Assembly: GCF_017814975.1 (NCBI RefSeq)
Contig: NZ_JAGIQA010000008.1
Coordinates: forward strand, 62,001 to 126,000
DNA: 64,000 nucleotides
Reading direction: 5' to 3'
Source: Cupriavidus consociatus
GTDB lineage: Bacteria; Pseudomonadota; Gammaproteobacteria; Burkholderiales; Burkholderiaceae
Position numbers and translations under genes: made by a program. Numbering within the stretch: position 1 is the stretch's first letter; each line of letters opens with the position of its first letter. This document shows, one piece after another, positions 38,656 to 47,669 of the stretch. The notes below the pieces were generated by a model, which worked only from the letters and a program-made list of their open reading frames with translations, was not told the origin of the DNA and searched no databases.

Positions 38656-39333
38656 TTAGATGCGATATGGGGTGGGCTCACCAAACGCTGCGCCCTCATT
38701 TTTCGAGCGTTCCAAAGCACTGTAGGCGTAATAGATTGCAGCTGAGAAATAAGCCCACGTGCACAGCGCAAGCGTGAAGAAATTGAACACGACGTTCGTT
38801 TCTTCTCCTGGGATTTTGTAAAAATCATTGATGCATGCAATGGCTTGGGAAGCAATCAAAGCCACCAACAAGGCCATCGCCTGGAATGTCGCCCCAACGC
38901 CCAGCAACCTCTTGATGAAATAGAGGAGATAGAGTGACATCAAAGTCCACATCACCAAATAGTAGTAAGGCAAGGCCCCACCCATGAAGGACGTCCCGAC
39001 CAGAACAAACGCTCCTGCGAACGAAGCCAAAAATACGACGACATCCTGGCGAATTGATGGTTTATATCCGTGTGTAACCGCCATCAGACCTAGAATGGAA
39101 ATAATCGGAATTCCAAAACCTCTGGAGAATGCATCGAAAAAGTGCGATATCTCATACAAAACCTCCGAGCCGGTAGAAAAGAATCCAATGGCGTTCGTCG
39201 AAGATATCCCGACAATCCACAATTCCACTCCGAGAAGATAGTTGCGACTTTTCATGAACTTCCATCCGTATACGAACGAAGTCAGTGCCAGCAAGGCGCT
39301 GGAAAGCACAAGAACGAGAGATCTTAGATCCAT
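38656..39333 (-). CDS. Seven-helix integral membrane protein of unknown function
   Basis: A 225-residue protein with about seven hydrophobic segments (near residues 5-22, 32-52, 72-87, 97-115, 120-140, 148-168 and 182-203) and a soluble C-terminal tail. There is no signature of a known transporter, sensor or cytochrome, and I do not recognise the family. Base composition is visibly more AT-rich than its neighbours, which suggests separate acquisition. It sits between the first cytochrome c and the SDR genes, so it may serve import of the substrate or electron transfer. Confidence 0.6.
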   Translation of the reverse strand: MDLRSLVLVLSSALLALTSFVYGWKFMKSRNYLLGVELWIVGISSTNAIGFFSTGSEVLYEISHFFDAFSRGFGIPIISILGLMAVTHGYKPSIRQDVVVFLASFAGAFVLVGTSFMGGALPYYYLVMWTLMSLYLLYFIKRLLGVGATFQAMALLVALIASQAIACINDFYKIPGEETNVVFNFFTLALCTWAYFSAAIYYAYSALERSKNEGAAFGEPTPYRI

Positions 39334-39372
39334 GATTCAACTCCAATGCCAATGATTGATTGCGCAGACGCG

Positions 39373-40029
39373 TCAATGTTTCGTTTCAAGACTGGCGAGG
39401 TAATGGGCAATCGCCTTGCGATCATCCAGTGAAGTATGTTCGGCAATGCTCTTCATCATGCCAGTGGGGTCGTTGCGTGAGCCGGAGGCAAACGCGTCAA
39501 ACTGGGCCAGGATGTAGTCGTAGCCTTGGCCAGCCAGACGCGGAAACTGGTCATGCCCCATCAACTGAGCCCCGTGGCATGCCGCGCAATTGCCTTTCGC
39601 CACTAACTGGTCCCCTTTCGCGCGCAATTGCGGATCCGGCTTGAAGTAGCGGTTGTCAGCGACTGTCTGCTTGGAAAAGTAATCCGCCAGGTCTTTGATC
39701 TGCGCATCATCCATCGTCATCGACAACGGCCCCATGTTCGGACTGCGTCGCGCGCCGCTCGCAAAATTATGGAGCTGCGTTTCCAGATAGGCGGCAGACT
39801 GTCCCGCCAGGCTTGGATAGCCTTGGTGAAGCGAGTTGCCCTTGACACCATGACAGGCAAAGCAGGTGTCGTTCACGCGCGGCCAGGGTACTCCGTCCGC
39901 CTGGTATGCCTTGGCGGATGCGTCGATAAAGCGATCCAGCCGATAGAGATCAATCAGAGCCGGACCATAGAAGACCAGCGCCAGAGCGGCGGTGATGGCG
40001 GCAACGCTAATCAAGACGATTTTCTTCAT
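39373..40029 (-). CDS. Di-heme cytochrome c (c4-like), pair 1
   Basis: A 218-residue cytochrome with two CxxCH heme sites: C56-C59-H60 (CFACH) and C148-C151-H152 (CAACH). A hydrophobic N-terminal segment (residues 4-26) with no clear cleavage site suggests a membrane anchor. The internal repeat (PSLAGQSAAYL / PRLAGQGYDYI) marks a tandem c-domain as in cytochrome c4. It follows the amine-oxidase-like gene by 10 bases, so it is the likely electron acceptor of that enzyme in the periplasm. Confidence 0.88.
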   Translation of the reverse strand: MKKIVLISVAAITAALALVFYGPALIDLYRLDRFIDASAKAYQADGVPWPRVNDTCFACHGVKGNSLHQGYPSLAGQSAAYLETQLHNFASGARRSPNMGPLSMTMDDAQIKDLADYFSKQTVADNRYFKPDPQLRAKGDQLVAKGNCAACHGAQLMGHDQFPRLAGQGYDYILAQFDAFASGSRNDPTGMMKSIAEHTSLDDRKAIAHYLASLETKH

Positions 40030-40039
40030 GTCCGCCTCC

Positions 40040-41521
40040 TTATGCTCGACGGAGTGCATTGAGCACCTGGAGAGACGCCTGGTGGCCGGAGCGCACCGCG
40101 CCATCCATGTAGCCAGCCCAGATCTCCGCGGTCTCGGTGCCCGACCAGATCAGGTTGCCGCATGGCGGGCGCAATGCTTCACCGTGAGTGCTCCAGAAAC
40201 CTGGCGGAATGGCGGAGATGCATGTAATCGACCAGGAATCCATCCTGCCCCAGTCCTGATCGTGATAGGCCACCGGCGACAAGGCGTCACGGCCCCACGC
40301 CCGGGCATAGAGTTCGGTCAGTATTGACTTTGCGGCGTCCGGATCTGACGGCAGCATGGCATTCACGACGAAGGCGTTGATGATCCCGATTTCTCCGCCG
40401 GGAGGCGAGTTGTCGAACGCCCAGATCAGAGGCCCATTGGCCTGAAAGATATGTCCATTCAGACCCTTGTCACGCCAGAAAGGACGACGATAGACCATGG
40501 CCGTCTTGCGCGCGGGGGAATGCGCAGGCCAGGCACGCTGCAAGGCGACGCGCTTTTCCGGCAGCGGGGGGTTGAACTGGACCTGATGGCACAGGGCCGG
40601 ATGAATGGCCACGATGACTTTGCGCGCACGCACTTCGCCATGGTCTGTACGCAGCGTGACCACATCACGGTCCCAACCGGAAATCTGGCGCACCGGCGTC
40701 GATAAGCGCACCTTGTCTCCTAGTTGCTGCGCCATCTTGATGCTGAGGATTTGGGAACCGCCGACAAAGCGGGTTTCCTGCGCGCTGTGCTTGATGCTGT
40801 CGAGCTGAGAATAGTCGCAATCGGCCGAATTGATCATCGACAGGAAATGCAAGAGCCCCATCTTGGCCGGCGCCGCGCCGCCGGTAAGGGTGATGGTTGC
40901 GTTCCAACCGGCCCGGTCTTCGGGCTTGATGTTCTGATTGCCCAGCCAGTCGCCCACAGAGAGCTTGTCCAGCTCACCGACTTTCGGCGATTTCCAAGGC
41001 TCGCCCGAAGGCACGTCGCGCGACAGCTGGCTGAGCTTTCCGCTGACCGTCTCATCCGTGCCAAACGTCCCTTTGAGATCGAGTTCCAGCCGGCCGTCGC
41101 CCCCCAAGATGACCGTCTTGCCGTCGTAGTAGCTCGGGAATGTACCGACCTCCATTTGGCGGGCGAGATCCGCCACGGCGGTCTGACCGGGTCCGATCCA
41201 CTGGCCGCCCACTTCGGAGACATAGCCACCTTCGATGTTGTAGTTGAGCGTCCGCCCGCCTACCCGGTCTCGCGCCTCCAAGACCACGAAGGAGTCACAG
41301 CCAGCCAGTTGCAAATCGCGCGCGGCCGTCAAGCCAGCCAGCCCCGCACCAATGATGACGACGTCAAAAACGCCGTCCAGTTTCTGTTCGGCCTTGGCGG
41401 TACCGGCATTGGCCTGGCGAGCGCCAAGGACCAGTCCGCCTGCGGCGGCTGCGACACCGGCGCATTTAAGCCATTGCCTGCGCGCCAGGTTGGCTGAATC
41501 CGGGGGAGATTTCTCTTCCAT
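40040..41521 (-). CDS. Tat-exported flavin amine oxidase/dehydrogenase, pair 1
   Basis: A 493-residue flavoprotein. The Tat motif ARRQWLKCAG (R14-R15), a hydrophobic stretch and an ANA-like cleavage site start it. The FAD-binding strand is VVIIGAGLAGLTAARDLQLAG followed by VVLEARDRVGGRT, and the C-terminal FAD part is WSGTETAEIWAGYMDGAVRSG. The MAO-type covalent cysteine is absent. Relatives such as nicotine oxidoreductase NicA2 pass electrons to a cytochrome c rather than O2. The cytochrome gene directly downstream fits the same chemistry here. The substrate is unknown. Confidence 0.88.
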   Translation of the reverse strand: MEEKSPPDSANLARRQWLKCAGVAAAAGGLVLGARQANAGTAKAEQKLDGVFDVVIIGAGLAGLTAARDLQLAGCDSFVVLEARDRVGGRTLNYNIEGGYVSEVGGQWIGPGQTAVADLARQMEVGTFPSYYDGKTVILGGDGRLELDLKGTFGTDETVSGKLSQLSRDVPSGEPWKSPKVGELDKLSVGDWLGNQNIKPEDRAGWNATITLTGGAAPAKMGLLHFLSMINSADCDYSQLDSIKHSAQETRFVGGSQILSIKMAQQLGDKVRLSTPVRQISGWDRDVVTLRTDHGEVRARKVIVAIHPALCHQVQFNPPLPEKRVALQRAWPAHSPARKTAMVYRRPFWRDKGLNGHIFQANGPLIWAFDNSPPGGEIGIINAFVVNAMLPSDPDAAKSILTELYARAWGRDALSPVAYHDQDWGRMDSWSITCISAIPPGFWSTHGEALRPPCGNLIWSGTETAEIWAGYMDGAVRSGHQASLQVLNALRRA

Positions 41522-41565
41522 GATGTCTCTGTGACTACTGTGAATGTGGTGATTACTTGTATGCC

Positions 41566-41949
41566 TCATTGCGCAGCGATCCCGAACCTGCGTGTGTTTG
41601 GGCCACCAAGGAAGCTCCGATGCCTGACCGCCCAGACCAGACCGCGCAACACCTGCTGATTGGCCGTCTGCACCGCAGCGGTGCATTGCTCCAGAACTTC
41701 TTGTTCCGGGAACAACATGAGCTCCGCAGCGCTCCCTAACACCAGCGCAATCTGAAACGGCGAACGTGTCACCAAGGCCTGCCGCAGCAGGCAAGACAGA
41801 CGCCGCTCAATGGCAGCGCCGTCTGCCTGCAGATCGTTCGCAGCATCCTTGCGAATGCTCTCGACTGAGGCTCTGATGAAGTGAAGGAGCTCCGTTGCGG
41901 TAGACTGCCGCCCGCAATTGGCTTCCGTCGTGCTGGAGCATGTCGTCAT
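41566..41949 (-). CDS. Hypothetical protein
   Basis: A 127-residue soluble protein of unknown family, probably mostly helical (TATELLHFIRASVESIRKDAANDLQ; RRLSCLLRQALVTRSPFQIALVL). GAGGAAG precedes the ATG at 41949 by about six bases. It lies in the cluster between the acyl-CoA dehydrogenase and the flavoprotein, on the same strand. Four cysteines are scattered without a pattern. Confidence 0.55.
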   Translation of the reverse strand: MTTCSSTTEANCGRQSTATELLHFIRASVESIRKDAANDLQADGAAIERRLSCLLRQALVTRSPFQIALVLGSAAELMLFPEQEVLEQCTAAVQTANQQVLRGLVWAVRHRSFLGGPNTRRFGIAAQ

Positions 41950-42023
41950 GTCAACTTCCTCATGCGGAATCCCTTGTCCGGCGCGGTGGCTGCTTGACTG
42001 ATGCAGCTGCGCACTCGCGACGC

Positions 42024-43313
42024 TTACTCCTTCGTCCACCCGTTCTGATAGAGCTCTCCGGCCAGCACACCCAGGCGCGACGTGAGGATGTAGTTTTCAC
42101 CGTCTTCGATCAGTGCGGAGCGCACGTCGCGGAAGATCTTCTCGATGGGGAATTCGCGCGTAGTGCCATTACCGCCAAAGAGCTGGAATGCCTCGTGCGT
42201 GATCTTCATCGCTTCTTCCGTCACGCTGACCTTGGCTTGGGCGGTGGCGTAAGGATGGCTCGACGGCGACAGGCGCGAGTACGCAAGAGCACGCCGTGCG
42301 ATCGCACGCGCCATCTCTAGCCGGCGCAGCATCTCGCCGATGCGCAGGTGCGTCATCTGGTGGTCCATCAACAGCGCACCACCTTGCTTGCGCTGGTGAC
42401 CGTAGTCGAGCGCCAGTTCGAACGCTGAGCGCGCCACCCCAACGAATGTTTGGCACATGTGCGTGCCCGCGTACGACCACGTAGAAGCGAGATTGCCGAG
42501 ATAGTCATCCTTCAGCGCAATGGCGAAGCGCTTCGGCACCTTGACGTTGTCGCAATAGATCTCACCCTGCGGCAGCGAGCGCTGTCCAATCTTGTCCAAG
42601 GGCTTGCCGCGCGAAATGCCCGGCAGATCCAGCGGTATGATCACCCCGATGCCGTTGGTGAACATGCTGTGCTCGCCGGTGCCGAAGAACCCGTCGCCAT
42701 AGTCGGCCGCCATGTAGGCGAGCGCGACCTGTGCCACCGCTCCGTTCGACACCCATGCCGAGCTCTGGCCGTTGATGACGATTTCGTCGGCGCCGACCTT
42801 CGCTGTCACATTGCCAACCGGTTGCTTGCCGCCCATGCCAAGTTCCTGCCGATACAGGATGGCAGCGTCGGAGCCGCGGTCGGGCTGCGTATTCATCCAG
42901 CAACCCACCTTCCCGGCACACATCTCGATCAACTCCTGGTTGCCGACCGACTGGGCCATCATCATTGGCATCGTTGCGGCGCCAATCGAAATGGCGAGGC
43001 CCGCGTCGCCCCAACCGAGTTCCTCACCAATGATCGACTCGATGCGGATCCCGACTTCGGGTGGAAATTCTGCGATCAATTGCGGGTCGAGTCCGAGCTT
43101 TGCGCTTTCGACGATGGCCGTCCAGTACGGAGACCCGGGAGCGATCACCTCTTCCGGCGTCATGCGATCGAGCTCCCGCCCAATTGGGCGCAGCACTTCG
43201 CGCGCGAAGCGGTGGACGGTGCCCTGGATCGCGCTTTCCTCTTCGCTCAACGGTGTCTCAAAGCCGGTCAGCCCGACGGACGGCAACTCCACGTTTTCTT
43301 TCAGGCGAATCAT
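42024..43313 (-). CDS. Acyl-CoA dehydrogenase
   Basis: A 429-residue FAD enzyme of the acyl-CoA dehydrogenase superfamily. N-terminal LSEEESAIQGTVHRFAREVL, the central region with QPDRGSDA, and the C-terminal QLFGGNGTTREFPIEKIFRDVR are conserved. Where medium-chain enzymes have the catalytic glutamate in YEGT, this one has IEDGENYIL, so the base may be shifted or the substrate unusual. It would oxidise an acyl-CoA made by the ligase of the cluster. Confidence 0.9.
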   Translation of the reverse strand: MIRLKENVELPSVGLTGFETPLSEEESAIQGTVHRFAREVLRPIGRELDRMTPEEVIAPGSPYWTAIVESAKLGLDPQLIAEFPPEVGIRIESIIGEELGWGDAGLAISIGAATMPMMMAQSVGNQELIEMCAGKVGCWMNTQPDRGSDAAILYRQELGMGGKQPVGNVTAKVGADEIVINGQSSAWVSNGAVAQVALAYMAADYGDGFFGTGEHSMFTNGIGVIIPLDLPGISRGKPLDKIGQRSLPQGEIYCDNVKVPKRFAIALKDDYLGNLASTWSYAGTHMCQTFVGVARSAFELALDYGHQRKQGGALLMDHQMTHLRIGEMLRRLEMARAIARRALAYSRLSPSSHPYATAQAKVSVTEEAMKITHEAFQLFGGNGTTREFPIEKIFRDVRSALIEDGENYILTSRLGVLAGELYQNGWTKE

Positions 43314-43353
43314 ATTTTGCTCCTCGTTTCCTTTTTCAGATAAAGCGCTGCCT

Positions 43354-44835
43354 TCATGCTGCAGCGTCGCGCACCTTACGGTTCACCCAGTCGTCCATCG
43401 CGGCTGCCCCACTCAACGCCCCGTTAACGAAGCACCACCGGAGCGGTTCGGGTAATGTCGAGGGCGTCTCGTGGCGCAGCGCTGCAAGCAACGGAGGCTG
43501 AGTACCGCGAATCCGCTGTGCCATCATGTGGCCGACCACTGACTGGGCGGCAACGCCATGCCCGGAACACCCGGCTGCGTAGTAGATGTTCTGGTTGGCA
43601 CCGGTTGTGCCGACCACCGGCAGTGCATCGTTTGCGAAGCTGATATAGCCACTCCAGCATGCCCTTACAGCGATGTCTTTCAAAGCCGGAAAGCGGTCGC
43701 GCAGAGCGATCCTCAGTTCGCGGTACTGGTCGAAATCGGGAACATTCGGCGTCTTGGAGCCGTATGGATAGTGAAGTCGCTTGGTAGTCACCAAGAGCGT
43801 GTTGTGGGCCGTCAAGCGGTGGCTTTCCATGGTCCAGTGCGCCGTGACGATGCCTTCACGCCGTGGCCAGCCCAACGCCTTCAGTTGCGCGGCGGAAAGC
43901 GGCTCGGTCTCGATGGCCGACAAACGCAAGGGGATCACCTTGTCCGCTAAAAGACCAAATTGCGGGGTATAGGCGTTCGTGGCAAGCATCAGAGCCGGAG
44001 CGCTCACGCTGCCACGAGCCGTCTTAACCTGGATTACGGGACCTTCGATGTAAGACAGCACTGGCGTGTTTTCATAAAGGTTCACGCCAGCCCGGAGCGC
44101 AGCGGACCGCAGTCCCCTCACATACTTGCCGGGATTGAGCGTGCCGCCGCGCGACACGTAGTTGCCAAAAAGGAACGCTGGCGGGATCCCGCGCGCGCGC
44201 ATCTGAGCCTCATCCAGAAACTCGGATTGGAGCCCCAACTCGGCGCCGACCCGCATGCCCTCACGCACTTTTTCTTCGTGCGACGGATGAACGCCGGCGC
44301 GGATCAACCCAGACTGGTTGTAGTCGCAGTCAATGCTGTATTCCTTGAGCTTTTCCTCGACGAAGGTGACAGCGTCTTCATAGTAGCGGACGATCTGCTT
44401 TGCGCGCTCGTTGCCAATGTCTTTGAGGAACAGCTCATATTCAAGCCCAAGGGCGCCTGCCAGGTAGCCTGCATTGCGCCCGCTCGCACCAAAGCCGGCA
44501 AACTCGCGCTCGAGCACGATTACTTTCGCGCCCTGCTTCGCCAGCTCCAGGGCAGCGGAAAGCCCGGCAAAGCCGGCACCCACGATCACTACATCGGCGC
44601 TGACGTCGCCTTCGAGCGCGGGTTGCAAATCATCCGGCTTTTCTACCCACCCACCAAGCGCGCGATACTTTTCCAGGTCGGCCGTCTCTTTGACCTCCTC
44701 CGCCGGCACCGTACGCGCGCTTTGCATCACGGCCATGGCGGGCATTACGAGCGCGGTGGCCGCCGCACCTTTCACGAATGTGCGCCGGGCCATTCCGGAT
44801 CGATCAGCCTGTTTTGTCTCGAGCCCCTTGCTCAC
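43354..44835 (-). CDS. Tat-exported DAO-type FAD oxidoreductase
   Basis: A 493-residue flavoprotein of the D-amino-acid oxidase/PuuB-like class (DadA fold). The Tat motif ARRTFVKGA (R17-R18) precedes a hydrophobic stretch ending MQSA. The FAD-binding strand is VVIVGAGFAGLSAALELAKQG. C-terminal VVGTTGANQNIYYAAGCSGHGVAA closes the FAD site. Such enzymes oxidise amino acids, polyamine derivatives or N-methyl groups. I chose the GTG at 44835, which has GAGGAGA six bases upstream; an ATG lies five codons earlier. It sits 11 bases after the thiolase gene. Confidence 0.85.
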   Translation of the reverse strand: MSKGLETKQADRSGMARRTFVKGAAATALVMPAMAVMQSARTVPAEEVKETADLEKYRALGGWVEKPDDLQPALEGDVSADVVIVGAGFAGLSAALELAKQGAKVIVLEREFAGFGASGRNAGYLAGALGLEYELFLKDIGNERAKQIVRYYEDAVTFVEEKLKEYSIDCDYNQSGLIRAGVHPSHEEKVREGMRVGAELGLQSEFLDEAQMRARGIPPAFLFGNYVSRGGTLNPGKYVRGLRSAALRAGVNLYENTPVLSYIEGPVIQVKTARGSVSAPALMLATNAYTPQFGLLADKVIPLRLSAIETEPLSAAQLKALGWPRREGIVTAHWTMESHRLTAHNTLLVTTKRLHYPYGSKTPNVPDFDQYRELRIALRDRFPALKDIAVRACWSGYISFANDALPVVGTTGANQNIYYAAGCSGHGVAAQSVVGHMMAQRIRGTQPPLLAALRHETPSTLPEPLRWCFVNGALSGAAAMDDWVNRKVRDAAA

Positions 44836-44846
44836 TTCTGCTCTCC

Positions 44847-46088
44847 TCAATCTCTGCTCAAGATATGGATAGCAAGCGCAGCCTCTTCGATGCCTTGCAA
44901 CCCCCCGCCGTTCTCCTGGATCGCATGTCGCGCGCCCTCTACCTGGCGTGCGCCAGCCTCTCCGCGCAACTGCGTCACCAATTCATAGAGCTGCCCGATT
45001 CCCGTCGCGCCCAGCGGGTGACCTTTCGATTCGAGACCGCCAGAGGTATTGATGGGGATGCGACCGCCGATCGTGAACTCGCCTCGCTCGGCTGCAGGAC
45101 CCGCTTGGCCGAGTGGTACCAACCCGAGGTTTTCGGCCTGGATGATTTCGCCCATTGCCGATGCGTCGTGAACCTCGGCGAGATCCATATCTTCCGGGGT
45201 CAAGCCGGCCTGCTCATAGGCTTGCAGCGCGGCCAGGTGGCCGATATTCTTTTCCGGCTCGTTGATACCCCGATGCGTGAAGCTGCGAATCACACTTGCG
45301 GCGACCTTGATGCAACGGCTGCGATCGGCACCAATGCGCTGCAGCCCTTCTTCGGTGCAGAGGATCGCTGCTGCCGCACCGTCCGTAACCGGCGCGCACA
45401 TCGGCAGCGTGATCGGATACGTGATCGGCGGCGCCGCAAGCACTTCATCAATGGTGAAAGGCTTGCGGAACTGCGAAAGCGGGTTGTGTACTGAATGCCC
45501 GTGGTTCTTTGCCGAGACGGCGGCGATCTGGCGCTGCGTCGTGCCGTAGGTCTTCATGTGATACCGGCAAAGAGCCGCATAGATCGACATGAAGCGGCTG
45601 TAGGGCCGATCGGATTCCGAGCCGGACGGTGGCTCAACGCCATCGCCCAGTTTCACCAGGTTCGCAAAGTTCTCTTCGACGCGCGACACATCCCAGCCGC
45701 CCTCGAACAGCGCGAACGACTTCGCCTTGTCCGGCACGTTCATCTTCTCCGCACCGATCGCCAATGCCACGTCGCATGTACCAGCCTTCAGGCTCTGCAC
45801 AGCCAGATGCACGGCGGTGCTGCCCGACGCGCAGGCGTTCTCGACGTTGAACACCGGAATGCCTTCGAGCCCGATCTTGCTGAACACGACCTGGCCCGGG
45901 ATCGATATTTGCCCCTGCAGATGTCCATTGGTAACGCCCGAGTAGAACGCCGCGCCGATGGCGCCGGCTTTGCACCCGGCGTCCTGCAAGGCGCCGCGTA
46001 GCGCCTCGCCTGCCAGGTCGTCGATGCTGCGCTCGATGTGCCGACCAAACACGGTCATTGCGATGCCGACAATGTAGATGTTGCTCAT
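44847..46088 (-). CDS. SCP2-type thiolase (acetyl-CoA acyltransferase-like)
   Basis: A 413-residue thiolase-fold protein. The nucleophile cysteine lies in VENACASGSTAVHLA; the histidine of VHDASAMGEI and the second one in GGLESKGHPLGATGIGQ are also present. The usual HDAF reads HDAS here. SCP2 thiolases cleave branched or bulky 3-ketoacyl-CoA, for example steroid side chains. It lies 27 bases after the ligase gene. Confidence 0.88.
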   Translation of the reverse strand: MSNIYIVGIAMTVFGRHIERSIDDLAGEALRGALQDAGCKAGAIGAAFYSGVTNGHLQGQISIPGQVVFSKIGLEGIPVFNVENACASGSTAVHLAVQSLKAGTCDVALAIGAEKMNVPDKAKSFALFEGGWDVSRVEENFANLVKLGDGVEPPSGSESDRPYSRFMSIYAALCRYHMKTYGTTQRQIAAVSAKNHGHSVHNPLSQFRKPFTIDEVLAAPPITYPITLPMCAPVTDGAAAAILCTEEGLQRIGADRSRCIKVAASVIRSFTHRGINEPEKNIGHLAALQAYEQAGLTPEDMDLAEVHDASAMGEIIQAENLGLVPLGQAGPAAERGEFTIGGRIPINTSGGLESKGHPLGATGIGQLYELVTQLRGEAGARQVEGARHAIQENGGGLQGIEEAALAIHILSRD

Positions 46089-46115
46089 GATGATGTGTCG
46101 CTCGTAGAAGACCTC

Positions 46116-47669
46116 TTAGATCTTGCGTTGCTGGGCCCGCCAGTACTGCTCACGCAGATCTTTCTTCAATACCTTGCCGACGGTGCTGCGCGGCAATGCC
46201 GCGACGAAGTCAACGCTCTTCGGTGCCCGCACCGAACCGAGCTTGTCCTTGCACAGCGCGATGATTTCCGCCGCGCTCGCCGTCTGGCCGACGTTGAGCT
46301 CCACAACGGCCTTAACGGCCTCGCCCCACTTGTCGTCGGGCACGCCGATCACCGCGCAGTCCTGCACCGCCGGGTGTGCCCAGATGACCTGCTCGACTTC
46401 GCTCGGGTACACGTTGAAGCCGCCGCTGATGATCATGTCTTTCTTGCGGTCGGTGATATGCAGGTAGCCCTCCGCATCCAGGTGGCCGATATCGCCGGTG
46501 TGCAGCCAGCCGTCAACGATGGCCTCTGCAGTCTTGTCCGGCGCCTTGAAATAGCCCTTCATGATGAGATCGCCGCGCACGCAGATCTCACCGGTCTCGC
46601 CTTGCGGCAGCACCTGACCCTGATCATTCAGGATCTCGACGCGAATCAGCGGGTTCGGCCGGCCGACCGAAGACAACCGTTCATCAGACGCGATCTTCCC
46701 GTTGACGAAATGCTCGGCCGGCGTCAGGTAAGAAATCGATGCTGCGGCTTCCGTCTGTCCGTAGCCGCCGGCCATGACAGGGCCGAACACCTCGATTGCG
46801 CGCTTGAGCTTTTCCACCGACATTGGCGCGGCGCCATAGAGGAAATACTTGAGCGACGAGAAATCCTGCTCCTCAATGCCCGGCATATCGAGCAAGCGGT
46901 AGATGACCGTCGGCGGAAGGAAGAATTCGGTGACTCGATGTTTGGCGATGGTGGCCAACAGCAGCACAGGATCCGGCTTGGGCAGCACGACCACCGTGCC
47001 ACCGCGCGCGGTACAGGGCAGAGACAACATGCCCGCGGTATGCGTCATCGGTGCCGCGGCAAGGTTCACCGGACGTTGCGATCCATACGGGAACGCAATC
47101 ATGAACTGTGCGAAGTACGTCTGGAATGCGCGATGCGTGTTCATCACGCCCTTCGGTACGCCTGTCGTTCCACCTGTGGCCGACAGAGTCACAATGTCGT
47201 CCATGTCGTAATCGACACGCGGCATGGTCGAGGGCTGTCTTGCGCTCCATGCTGCAAGCGACGGTGCCCATGGCAATTCTCCGTCAATGCACACCCAAAG
47301 CTTCACTTTCGGCAAGCTGGTTCGCAGTTCTTCGATGATCGACGCGAAGGCCTGGGTGAAGAACAGTGCCTCGCAGTCGAAGGCGTCGAGTACGTACTGG
47401 TTTTCTGCTGATGCGTTGCGCCCGTTGACGGGGATGTACACCATCCCGGCGCGCCACGTGCCGAGCGTGCAGCCCCAACCGATCACGTCGTTGTCTGCCC
47501 ATACCGCAGCCTTCGCTTCCTTCTCCAACCCGGCAGCGAGCAACCCGTTGGCGACGCGACATGAAAGCTCGCCAATCTCCTGGAATGAGAAACTACGCTC
47601 ATCCTGGATATAGGCGACACCGTGGGGGTGAATGCGCCAGCCACGGTCGAAATAATCAATGATTGCCAT
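46116..47669 (-). CDS. AMP-forming acyl-CoA synthetase/ligase
   Basis: A 517-residue enzyme of the ANL superfamily. P-loop SATGGTTGVPKGVMNTH, motif GYGQTEAAAS, the hinge WLHTGDIGHLDAEGYLHITDR, then IISGGFNVYPSEVEQ, and the catalytic lysine in STVGKVLKKDLRE. It activates a carboxylic acid with CoA, the entry to the CoA-bound part of the pathway. Its ATG directly abuts the stop of the small RFDPYT-repeat gene. Confidence 0.92.
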   Translation of the reverse strand: MAIIDYFDRGWRIHPHGVAYIQDERSFSFQEIGELSCRVANGLLAAGLEKEAKAAVWADNDVIGWGCTLGTWRAGMVYIPVNGRNASAENQYVLDAFDCEALFFTQAFASIIEELRTSLPKVKLWVCIDGELPWAPSLAAWSARQPSTMPRVDYDMDDIVTLSATGGTTGVPKGVMNTHRAFQTYFAQFMIAFPYGSQRPVNLAAAPMTHTAGMLSLPCTARGGTVVVLPKPDPVLLLATIAKHRVTEFFLPPTVIYRLLDMPGIEEQDFSSLKYFLYGAAPMSVEKLKRAIEVFGPVMAGGYGQTEAAASISYLTPAEHFVNGKIASDERLSSVGRPNPLIRVEILNDQGQVLPQGETGEICVRGDLIMKGYFKAPDKTAEAIVDGWLHTGDIGHLDAEGYLHITDRKKDMIISGGFNVYPSEVEQVIWAHPAVQDCAVIGVPDDKWGEAVKAVVELNVGQTASAAEIIALCKDKLGSVRAPKSVDFVAALPRSTVGKVLKKDLREQYWRAQQRKI

